From: Verrucomicrobiota bacterium
GTDB taxonomy: Bacteria; Verrucomicrobiota; Verrucomicrobiia; Limisphaerales; JADLHS01
NCBI GenBank assembly: GCA_025360895.1
Contig: JANYBF010000286.1
Coordinates: 1-45,323, forward strand
Direction of reading: 5' to 3'
Length of the DNA stretch: 45,323 bases
Numbering within the stretch: the stretch's first letter is position 1; the number at the start of each line of letters is the position of its first letter. Both the position numbers and the translations under genes were made by a program. This document shows, one piece after another, positions 15,310-22,553 of the stretch. Under the pieces are notes generated by a model that saw nothing but the letters and a program-made list of their open reading frames with translations, was not told the origin of the DNA and did no database searches.

Positions 15310-17991
15310 ATGAACTCCGCATTGAGCAATAGTCCGTTTTCTCGGAACCAAAACGCAAAAATGAAATTTCTGTCTCTAAACTTAACATGCTTGGCCTTGG
15401 CCGCAGCCTTGATGCTGGCTGCCGGTCCGGCTGGGGCCGCCAATCTGCTGGTTAACCCTGGCTTCGAGAACGGCAGCGGTCATGTCATCCCCGTGGGTTG
15501 GAAACGTTTTGCCCCCACCAACGCCCAACCTGCCGGCAATTATTGGGTTCAAGAGCCAGCGCATTCTGGCGGGGTCAGTTGGAAACAATGGGGCGCGGCG
15601 TATGTCGCGAGCCAAACCAATGTGGCCGGTTTGTCGCAAAGTTTCAGCAGCGCGCCCGGCTCAGTTTACCAAGCCAGCGGATGGATGTTTACGAAGAGCG
15701 GCGATACATTAGAGGCGGATTGCATGACTTGGGTGGAGGTTTCTTTCTTTGGGGCCAGCAGCAACCTGCTCGCGTTGTACGAGTCCGATAATTTCACTGC
15801 GGCAGCGGGAATGGATACCTGGCTGAAATACACGGTGACACAGGTATGTGATATTTCTGCGCCCCTTCCGCCCGGAGACCTGAATTATCCAACCTACGCC
15901 GCGACTGGTTCGGTAAGCCAAATTGTGGCGCCGATCGGAACGGCGACGGTTCGGTACCGATATGCGTATAGTCAGGCTGGGACGCAAGGCGGCTCCGCTC
16001 ATTTCGACGATGCCATCCTGGACCAAGTAAGCGGGCCGATCCCGCCGGTGATCAGCAGCCTTTTCCCGCTCAACCTGATCTTCGTCAATCCCAGTGACGG
16101 CATCACCTTCAACGCCAGCTCGCCGAGCGGTTTTACGATCAACAACAGCGGCATTCAACTGGTGGTGAATGGGGTGAATGTCTCCAGCAGCTTGGTGATC
16201 AGCGGTTCCACTTCGAACAAGAACGTGGCTTATTCTGGGCTCCAATCCAACCTGACTTACACGGCGTCCATTACGGTTACGGACAGCTTCAACTTCACGG
16301 CGAGTGCGAGCACCTACTTCGAAACCACCTGGGTTGGCATCGAACCGGTCACGGACCTGTGGGAGGCGGAAGACTTTGATTTTGACAGCGGAATGTACCT
16401 CAACAATCCCGAACTCTGCAGCACCGCTGGCAATCCCAACTGCTACTTCGGAAAAGTAGGCGTGGAAGGGGTGGACGAGCACAACTTGAATGCCGGCGGC
16501 AGCCACCAATACCGCCCGGATGATCTGATGGCCACCTCGGTTTCGGGCGACTATTTGCGCAAGAACCTTTTCGTTGCCGGCCGGCTCGATTACCGAATTG
16601 ACCCGTTCAACTTCAGCGAGTGGGTGAATTACACCCGCGACTGGCCAAGCAGCACCAACTGGATCATCGCCCGCCTCGCAACCGATGTCGGGCTTTCGGG
16701 AACGCTGACATTGAGCAAGGTGAACACCAACGACTTGACCACCACGGATTTGGGCACTTTCACGATTGCCAACGGTCGCGGGTGGAGCACTTTTGACAAC
16801 GTCTATCTCAAGGACACCAACGGCTTCCTCGCGAATGTGATCCTCAGCGGCAAGGAAACCCTGCGCGTCACCAGCGGCGGCAACCTCTTGCCGGGCTTTT
16901 TCATGCTCGTCGCGGCCCAAATAGATTTGCCGCAGTTGAGCAACCTTTATCCCACCGGCACGCAGCCGTTTGAGCCCACCAACGCGCTTAGTTTTACAGT
17001 GACCACGACTGGCGCCACCTTCCCTCCCAGCGGGATCAAGGTGAACCTGGACGGCAGCGACGTTTCCGCCAGCTTGGTCATTACCGGCTCAACGACGACG
17101 AGAAATGTGGTTTACCCCGGGATCCTGCCCAACGCGCCGCACACGGCAATTATTACCGTGACCAATTCCCTCGGTCACGGCATCAGCGTGACGAACCGCT
17201 TCGATACTTTCAGCCAAGGTAACTTCATGGTGGAAGCGGAGGATTTCGACTTTGAAGGCGGGCATTACGTTAGTGTTTGGGAGCCGGAGGCGTATTCAGG
17301 ACTGGGGGCCACTACCAACATTGACTTCCAACACAGCCCTTTTGTCCCTGAGCAGTTCAAGTATCGGGCCGACGGCGGCGGCATTCCCGAAGACCTTACC
17401 AAAGATACGTTGCGCGATGTCTTCATCAATGTGGGTGCGTTTGACTATGACCTGACTTGGTTTGGAAACGGCGACTGGGCCAACTACACAAGAGTTTATC
17501 CGACGGGCAACTTCTATGTGTATGGGCGGTTTTCTGGCCTGGACGGCTACTCGATGTATCTGGACCAGGTCATCAGCGGGGCCGGAACGACTGGTCAAGT
17601 GACCAAGCGGCTTGGTCGCTGGGGCATTGTTGGACGTGGGTACAACGTTTATGATTGGGTGCCGTTGACGGATGACGGGCTGGCCGCGCCGGTCGTAGTA
17701 AAGTTAAACGGTCTCGGCACGCTGCGGGTGGCAACCACCGGCAACAGCAATCCGAATTACTTCATGCTGGTACCTACCACCGGCGTCTCCTTGTCGGCGG
17801 GTCGCTCGGGCAACAATGTGGTCATTTCCTTTCCGACCCAGTCCGGCGTGATCTATCGGGTATTTTATCGGGCTAATTTGACGGCGGGCAATTGGGTGCT
17901 CCTAACCACCGTGATCGGTGATGGAACGGTCAAACCCGTGAATGACCCAGCGACCCCAACCGGACGGTTCTACCAGGTCGTCGCACCCTAA
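15310..17991 (+). CDS. Secreted multidomain protein with two CBM6-like carbohydrate-binding modules
   Basis: An 893-residue exported protein. A signal peptide (MKFLSLNLTCLALAAALMLA, ending ..GPAGA) begins at an internal ATG (15361), which may be the true start. The mature part opens NLLVNPGFENGSG, a jelly-roll 'NPGFE' domain. Two Ig/IPT-like segments follow (VINSLFPLN-type strands near residue 250 and LSNLYPTGTQPFEP near 540). Each precedes a roughly 190-residue module starting (W/V)EAEDFDF(D/E)(S/G)G and containing (S/D)WVNYTR or DWANYTR, the CBM6-like pattern. The C-terminus (GVIYRVFYRANLTAGNW ... RFYQVVAP) is the small beta domain found at the end of many Verrucomicrobiota secreted proteins. 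No catalytic domain is evident, so it probably binds polysaccharide at the surface, next to the hydrolase at 18093. Confidence 0.75.
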   Translation: MNSALSNSPFSRNQNAKMKFLSLNLTCLALAAALMLAAGPAGAANLLVNPGFENGSGHVIPVGWKRFAPTNAQPAGNYWVQEPAHSGGVSWKQWGAAYVASQTNVAGLSQSFSSAPGSVYQASGWMFTKSGDTLEADCMTWVEVSFFGASSNLLALYESDNFTAAAGMDTWLKYTVTQVCDISAPLPPGDLNYPTYAATGSVSQIVAPIGTATVRYRYAYSQAGTQGGSAHFDDAILDQVSGPIPPVISSLFPLNLIFVNPSDGITFNASSPSGFTINNSGIQLVVNGVNVSSSLVISGSTSNKNVAYSGLQSNLTYTASITVTDSFNFTASASTYFETTWVGIEPVTDLWEAEDFDFDSGMYLNNPELCSTAGNPNCYFGKVGVEGVDEHNLNAGGSHQYRPDDLMATSVSGDYLRKNLFVAGRLDYRIDPFNFSEWVNYTRDWPSSTNWIIARLATDVGLSGTLTLSKVNTNDLTTTDLGTFTIANGRGWSTFDNVYLKDTNGFLANVILSGKETLRVTSGGNLLPGFFMLVAAQIDLPQLSNLYPTGTQPFEPTNALSFTVTTTGATFPPSGIKVNLDGSDVSASLVITGSTTTRNVVYPGILPNAPHTAIITVTNSLGHGISVTNRFDTFSQGNFMVEAEDFDFEGGHYVSVWEPEAYSGLGATTNIDFQHSPFVPEQFKYRADGGGIPEDLTKDTLRDVFINVGAFDYDLTWFGNGDWANYTRVYPTGNFYVYGRFSGLDGYSMYLDQVISGAGTTGQVTKRLGRWGIVGRGYNVYDWVPLTDDGLAAPVVVKLNGLGTLRVATTGNSNPNYFMLVPTTGVSLSAGRSGNNVVISFPTQSGVIYRVFYRANLTAGNWVLLTTVIGDGTVKPVNDPATPTGRFYQVVAP

Positions 17992-18092
17992 ATCGGCGGG
18001 GGACGTACCTGTGGGTTGCCGTGCCGGCCCGGTGGCCGTTAAACGGACCCGTCGGCAGTGACCGCTTAAAGTCCAGTTAGCCCTGATCAGAT

Positions 18093-19910
18093 ATGAAACG
18101 CACGCTTGCCTGCCAGATGCTCTTACTGACGTTCACGGTTCTCACCGCAGTCGCCATCGAAGCTCCAATCGGACTGGTCAGCCGGACCGGGGATCGCAGC
18201 ATCGTCTTGCATTGGGATCGGAATAGTGAACCCAATCTTTCAGGCTATCGTGTTTATCGTTCGCCCAGCAGTGACGGGCCATTCGTCGTGCAAAGTCCAA
18301 ACTTGGTGTCATCGGCGGGTTTCTGTGATCTCAGTGTGGGCGTGGTAAATGGGCAGACGAACTTCTACCAAGTCACCGCAGTGACCACGACCGCGCAGGA
18401 GAGTCTCCCTTCGGCTACCTTGGCTGCCGTGCCGCAGGTCTTTGCGAGTGATGATGAATTCCTTGATTACGTTCAGCAGTGCAACTTCGATTACTTTTGG
18501 TACCTGGCGAATCCGAGCAATGGCTTGGTTCCGGATCGGAGCGCGACCGGTTCCCCTTGCAGTATCGCGGCGGTGGGGTTTGGACTGACCGCCATCGGGA
18601 TTGGCATTGATCACGGCTGGATCTCGAGAACGCAGGGCGTGGCGCGGGTGCTGACGACCTTGAACACCTTTCTCCAAGGACCACAAGGCACCAATACCTC
18701 GGGGACGATTGGGTACAAGGGTTGGTTCTATCATTTTCTGGATATGAACACGGCCTTGCGCTCGCCCGCCTCGGAGCTGTCGTCCATTGATACGACCTTG
18801 TTGCTGGCGGGAATCCTCTACGCCAAACAGTATTTTGCCGGCACCAACACCGATGAAACCACCATTCGGACGATGGCGGACACAATATTTAATCGCTTGG
18901 ATTGGAATTGGATGGCCCAAGGGACGAACGTTGTGTCAATGGGCTGGTTCCCACCCGGAAATTTTATCGCGAACAATTGGGTTGGCTATAACGAAGGGAT
19001 GCACCTCTACTGTCTCGGCTTGGGCGCCGCGACCAATCCCTTGCCCGTTTCGGCGTGGAGTCGTTGGACCAGCGGCTATACTTGGGCCACAAATTACGGT
19101 CAGGCTTTTGTTCCGTTTCCTCCTTTGTTCGGGCACCAATACTCCCATTGCTGGATAGACTTTCGCCATCTGGCGGATGCCTACATGAACAGCCACAACA
19201 GCACCTACTTCCAGAACTCGCGGCGGGCGACGCTGGCTCAGCGGGCGTACTGCGTGGCCAACCCACTGAGCCACGTCGGCTATGGCAGCAATGTCTGGGG
19301 ATTGACTGCCTGTGACGGGCCCACGGGCTACGCTGCGCGCGGGGCCCCGCCGGCGGAAAATGATGATGGGACAATTGCTCCCACTGCGGCGGGAGGATCA
19401 ATCGCGTTCACACCTGAGTACTCTTTGCCCGCCTTGCGCCAATTCTACAGCTACCGAAAAAACATCTGGACGGCTTATGGCTTTCGCGACGCGTTTAACT
19501 TGGGCCAGCAATGGTATGGCCCCGATGAGCTGGGAATTGATCAAGGTCCCATCGTCATCATGATTGAGAATTATCGCACGCAGCGCGTCTGGCGGCTCTT
19601 CATGCGGAATGAGGAGGTGCAACGTGGTTTGCAACGGGCGGGTTTTGTCCCGCTGGCCTTCGCACCACCCAGATTACAGGTTCAGCCCGAACAAAACTCT
19701 TTCAACCTGGCTTGGGACTCTCAAGCGGGCCGCACTTATCAGGTGGAGTATTCCCCTGACCTTGACACCTGGCTGGCATCGCCAACTGGCGAATTAATCG
19801 CCCCCGGCCTTGCCACAAGCTGGACCGATGGCGGTCCGCCCGCCACCGCTACCGTGCCGTTCGCTGTGCCCCAAAGATTCTACCGTGTTTTCCAGCTCGG
19901 TTATCCGTAA
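18093..19910 (+). CDS. Glucoamylase-like (PF10091/GH144-type) glycoside hydrolase with N-terminal FnIII
   Basis: A 605-residue secreted protein: signal peptide (1-21, ...LTFTVLTAVAIEA), an FnIII-like domain with VLHWDRNSEPNLSGYRVYRS (about 34-53), then the glucoamylase-like domain (about 125-520). Diagnostic stretches are FLDYVQQCNFDYFWYLANPS, GLVPDRSATGSPCSIAAVGF, SSIDTTLLLAGILYAK, NNWVGYNEGMHLYCLGLG, WGLTACDGPTGYAARGAPP and DELGIDQGPIVIMIENYRT. These match the (alpha/alpha)6 family that includes endo-beta-1,2-glucanases (GH144). Substrate assignment beyond a glucan is inference. A C-terminal beta domain (YQVEYSPDLDTW ... RFYRVFQ) matches the ending of the previous gene. It lies 101 bases downstream of the CBM6-like protein on the same strand, so they may act together. 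Confidence 0.82.
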   Translation: MKRTLACQMLLLTFTVLTAVAIEAPIGLVSRTGDRSIVLHWDRNSEPNLSGYRVYRSPSSDGPFVVQSPNLVSSAGFCDLSVGVVNGQTNFYQVTAVTTTAQESLPSATLAAVPQVFASDDEFLDYVQQCNFDYFWYLANPSNGLVPDRSATGSPCSIAAVGFGLTAIGIGIDHGWISRTQGVARVLTTLNTFLQGPQGTNTSGTIGYKGWFYHFLDMNTALRSPASELSSIDTTLLLAGILYAKQYFAGTNTDETTIRTMADTIFNRLDWNWMAQGTNVVSMGWFPPGNFIANNWVGYNEGMHLYCLGLGAATNPLPVSAWSRWTSGYTWATNYGQAFVPFPPLFGHQYSHCWIDFRHLADAYMNSHNSTYFQNSRRATLAQRAYCVANPLSHVGYGSNVWGLTACDGPTGYAARGAPPAENDDGTIAPTAAGGSIAFTPEYSLPALRQFYSYRKNIWTAYGFRDAFNLGQQWYGPDELGIDQGPIVIMIENYRTQRVWRLFMRNEEVQRGLQRAGFVPLAFAPPRLQVQPEQNSFNLAWDSQAGRTYQVEYSPDLDTWLASPTGELIAPGLATSWTDGGPPATATVPFAVPQRFYRVFQLGYP

Positions 19911-19937
19911 ACCGGTCAGCGGCCTCATCAAAAAAAA

Positions 19938-19961
19938 GACACTCGCTCACTTGCGAGTGTC
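19938..19961 (-). terminator. Rho-independent terminator of the PEP-CTERM gene
   Basis: GACACTCGC-TCACTT-GCGAGTGTC is a perfect 9-bp stem with a 6-base loop. On the minus strand it is followed directly by eight T residues (A-run 19930-19937 on plus), so it terminates the gene ending at 20005. On the plus strand it may also block read-through from the hydrolase ending at 19910. Confidence 0.85.
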
Positions 19962-20004
19962 CCGTTGAGTTTTAACCGGCTGTTCCTTTCTGACTTGATG
20001 CGGA

Positions 20005-20811
20005 CTAACGCTTGCGGCGGAAGGCTAACAGGCCAAATAACCCCATCCCTACCAAGGTGAACGTGCCAGGCTCGGGAATCACAGTGTAAGTCGTATCGGT
20101 GAACACCGCATTAATAAAGTCGCCGTTGGCGTTGGCGCCCCCTTGCGCGTAAACCCCCAGTTGGAAATTAAGCGGTCCGCCTTCCAGGTTCGACCACACC
20201 AGCGGACCGGTAGTTACGACGCCGGCACCATTATCAATAAAGAACTCAATGGTGTCCGGGATGCCACCGATACCATCGCCACCAGCAATTTGCTTGATGC
20301 CAAGGAGAATGGAAGTGCCGGGCGTATAACCGTTGCTACTGCCATTGTTGCCAAAGCTGTGGAACGGACCACCGAAAGTGACGATCTCGCCGGCATCGGA
20401 GTTGACTAGAAACAGCATCTCGCCCGTGATTGGGCTATTGATGCGGATGCCAGCCTCTTTTCGAGGAGCATTGAAACCGTCGGTCAGCGTGAGTCGCGTC
20501 GTGAAGATAAAGCTGTCGTCAATACCGAAGTTATAGGCCGTTAACCCGCCATCGCCCGAGGCCAGCATGTCATGCCGATTGGCACCGCTGAAAGCTCCGG
20601 TGAACTGATCGTTGATCGTAATCGTCGCCGGATTGGCATTGATTGGCGCTGCGGGCGTGATTGTGAGCGTTGAGAGCGGGTTGTCGTTAAACACCCGTGG
20701 GCTGGTGTAATAACCGTCGATGGTAACGGCCTGAGCATTTGCGGCCGCAAGGCCGATCAGGGTCGCACAACAGCACCGCTGGAAGCAGGTCGTATTTGTG
20801 ATGGTTGTCAT
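20005..20811 (-). CDS. PEP-CTERM sorting domain-containing protein
   Basis: A 268-residue exported protein. It has an N-terminal signal peptide (LIGLAAANAQA) and a C-terminal PEP-CTERM sorting signal: IPEPGTF, a hydrophobic helix (TLVGMGLFGLLAF) and the basic tail RRKR. Such proteins are processed by an exosortase and usually displayed at, or released from, the surface in association with exopolysaccharide. The 200-residue body is beta-rich (DGYYTSPRVFNDNPLS..., GLTAYNFGIDDSFIFTTRLT...) and I do not recognise a family. The gene has a good sigma70-like promoter and an intrinsic terminator, so it is a single-gene transcript. No exosortase is in the window. Confidence 0.85.
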   Translation of the reverse strand: MTTITNTTCFQRCCCATLIGLAAANAQAVTIDGYYTSPRVFNDNPLSTLTITPAAPINANPATITINDQFTGAFSGANRHDMLASGDGGLTAYNFGIDDSFIFTTRLTLTDGFNAPRKEAGIRINSPITGEMLFLVNSDAGEIVTFGGPFHSFGNNGSSNGYTPGTSILLGIKQIAGGDGIGGIPDTIEFFIDNGAGVVTTGPLVWSNLEGGPLNFQLGVYAQGGANANGDFINAVFTDTTYTVIPEPGTFTLVGMGLFGLLAFRRKR

Positions 20812-20848
20812 AGGCTGAGTTTATTGCTACACGGGTTGACGAGGGAGC

Positions 20849-20876
20849 ATTGTGGGGCGCACTCAGCCGGTGTCAA
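20849..20876 (-). promoter_or_regulatory. Sigma70-like promoter of the PEP-CTERM gene
   Basis: On the minus strand: TTGACA (20876-20871), a 16-base spacer, CACAAT (20854-20849; 4 of 6 against TATAAT). Expected start of transcription is near 20842, about 30 bases before the ATG at 20811. Confidence 0.5.
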
Positions 20877-20916
20877 GCCCCCTTTCTGGAAAGGAATGTC
20901 CGCAAGGAGAACATCG

Positions 20917-20991
20917 GATGCGATTGACAACGATTATCCCAACCTCGAAGAATACGTGATCTCATTAACGCCAACCCAAAACCGAAGATGA
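20917..20991 (+). pseudogene. Remnant of a secreted-protein C-terminus ('DGD..NLLEY'-type)
   Basis: This frame reads DAIDNDYPNLEEYVISLTPT and stops at TGA 20989-20991. It resembles the 'D.DGDGLPNLLEYALGLDPT' calcium-binding-like C-terminal motif that is common in secreted Verrucomicrobiota proteins. No upstream start or body is present, so it is a fragment left by a deletion or rearrangement. Confidence 0.45.
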
Positions 20992-21071
20992 AACTAACGC
21001 GCCGACAATTCATTGGGAAAAACCACGGTGACAGTCATTCGTTGGGGGGGCAGATGGCAGAAGGGCTTTGA
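20988..21071 (+). pseudogene. Remnant with a Tat-like leader
   Basis: A 27-codon frame starting MKLTRRQFIGKNHGDSHSLG and stopping at 21069-21071. RRQFIG is a twin-arginine leader motif, but the expected hydrophobic stretch and any mature domain are missing. The ATG overlaps the stop of the preceding fragment. It is probably the severed front of a Tat-exported protein; a real micropeptide is less likely. Confidence 0.4.
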
Positions 21072-21111
21072 AGTTCCGCAGTTTGCCTGAGAATCGAAAG
21101 CATCTCGAATT

Positions 21112-22455
21112 ATGAAAACGAGTCAAACCCCTCCAAGCCCGAACCCCACTGCCGTTTCCCGGCGCGATTTTCTGCGCGCTACCCGCAACGTTGCTCTCCT
21201 CGCCGGCCTTGGCGTTGCCGGCCCGAATATCTTTCTGAATCGCACCAAAGCCGCCACCGGCCAGAATCCCAGTGAATTCATTCGCGTCGGGTTCATCGGC
21301 ACGGGCGGGCAGGGCAACAGCAATCTTCAGGCGCTGATGAAGAACGCCGTTGCAGTGTGCGACGTGGATCAGACCCGTGCACAAACCGCCAAGGAGCGCG
21401 TTGAGAAAGCCAATGGCCGGCCCTGTGCCGTGTTTGGCGACTATCGGAAGATGCTCGAGGACAAATCCATTGACGCCGTCCTCATCAGTACGCCCGATCA
21501 CTGGCACACGTTGCCGGCGCTCCACGCGTGCGAGGCCGGCAAGGACGTGTATTGCGAGAAACCACTTACGCTCTTCATTGACGAGGGGCGTGTATTGGTG
21601 GATGCGGTGCGCCGCACCAAACGCGTCTTCCAGACGGGCAGTCAGCAACGTTCGGATGCCAAGTTCCTCACGGGCTGCGAATATGTCCGCTCCGGTCGCC
21701 TCGGAAAAATAAAGACGGTCAAGGTGGGTCTGCCGGAAGTGAATTATTTGGAACGGGCCACCAAGCCGCCGGTCATTCCTGACAGCCAACCGCCGGCGGG
21801 ACTGGATTATGACCTGTGGCTGGGTCCGGCACCGCAGCGGCCCTACAACCAGAATCACGTTTTCTATCTGTTCCGCTTTTTCTGGGATTACTCCGGCGGC
21901 CAGATGACCAATTTTGGCGCGCATCACCTCGACATCACGCAATGGGGGTTGGGCATGGACGACAGTGGCCCCGTGGAAATCGAAGGCGCCGCCACTTACA
22001 ATCCGGAAAAATACTACGAAACCCCGCAAACCTTCGATGTCGCTTACAAATATGCCAACGGCACCGTGGTGCTGTGCAACGGCGGCAGCGACAAGTACCG
22101 GGGCGGCACTACGTTCGAAGGTGAACACGGCACCATCTTTGTCAGTCGTGGCAATGTCGAATCAACTCCGGACGATATCCTCACCCAGCCGTTGGACGAC
22201 AAGGCGATCCGCCTTTACGCCAGCACGGATCATCACCAGAACTGGCTCGACTGCATCAAGAGCCGCCAGGACCCAATCTGCAACGTCGAAATCGGACATC
22301 GCTCCGCCACCGTCTGTCATCTGGGCAATATCGCCATTCGTACCGGCAAAAAAGTTCGCTGGGACCCGAAGAAACAGGAAGTGGTGGGCGATGCCGAAGT
22401 TGCCCAGTGGGCCAGCCGACCTTATCGCGCGCCGTGGAAGCTGCCGCCGGTTTGA
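21112..22455 (+). CDS. Tat-exported Gfo/Idh/MocA family oxidoreductase
   Basis: A 447-residue NAD(P)-dependent sugar or polyol oxidoreductase carrying a Tat leader: SRRDFLRATR (17-26), then a hydrophobic run (NVALLAGLGVAG). The Rossmann fold begins IRVGFIGTGGQGNSNL (about 56-71). The conserved CEKPL motif with preceding ADKDVYCEKPL-like segment (GKDVYCEKPLTLF) supplies the catalytic-region lysine, and THHLDITQWGLGMD-like FGAHHLDITQWGLG holds the His/Asp typical of this clade. Tat-linked members of this family are greatly expanded in Verrucomicrobiota and Planctomycetota, and usually carry a bound cofactor into the periplasm. The substrate is unknown. It stands alone on the plus strand. Confidence 0.88.
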   Translation: MKTSQTPPSPNPTAVSRRDFLRATRNVALLAGLGVAGPNIFLNRTKAATGQNPSEFIRVGFIGTGGQGNSNLQALMKNAVAVCDVDQTRAQTAKERVEKANGRPCAVFGDYRKMLEDKSIDAVLISTPDHWHTLPALHACEAGKDVYCEKPLTLFIDEGRVLVDAVRRTKRVFQTGSQQRSDAKFLTGCEYVRSGRLGKIKTVKVGLPEVNYLERATKPPVIPDSQPPAGLDYDLWLGPAPQRPYNQNHVFYLFRFFWDYSGGQMTNFGAHHLDITQWGLGMDDSGPVEIEGAATYNPEKYYETPQTFDVAYKYANGTVVLCNGGSDKYRGGTTFEGEHGTIFVSRGNVESTPDDILTQPLDDKAIRLYASTDHHQNWLDCIKSRQDPICNVEIGHRSATVCHLGNIAIRTGKKVRWDPKKQEVVGDAEVAQWASRPYRAPWKLPPV

Positions 22456-22509
22456 CCGGATGACCTAACGGTCTTTTCCGAAGCAGCGGTTAGTGGGTAA
22501 GTGTTCCGA

Positions 22510-22541
22510 CGTCTGGCCTCTGGCTTCTGATTTCGGACTTC
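22510..22541. repeat. Short tandem 'TCTGGCCTCTGGCTTCTGA' repeat
   Basis: CTGGCCTCTGGCTTCTGATT is a degenerate tandem of a 7-base CTGRCYT-like unit, lying just 3' of the minus-strand gene that ends at 22554. It is probably a copy of a dispersed short repeat. Confidence 0.45.
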
Positions 22542-22553
22542 CATTCGCTGTTC

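Larger units (their letters stand above)
20812..21111. other. Intergenic region with promoter and gene fragments
   Basis: Three hundred bases that hold the minus-strand promoter (20849-20876) and two short gene remnants (20917-20991 and 20988-21071), listed separately. No intact gene. Confidence 0.6.

Noticed and set aside
15709..16920. A 403-codon minus-strand open frame
   Set aside because: It is antisense to the CBM6-like protein, whose own domains are clear, and it is an effect of GC-rich codon use.
21010..22128. A 372-codon minus-strand open frame
   Set aside because: It mirrors the Gfo/Idh/MocA gene, which has full family motifs; the antisense translation has none.
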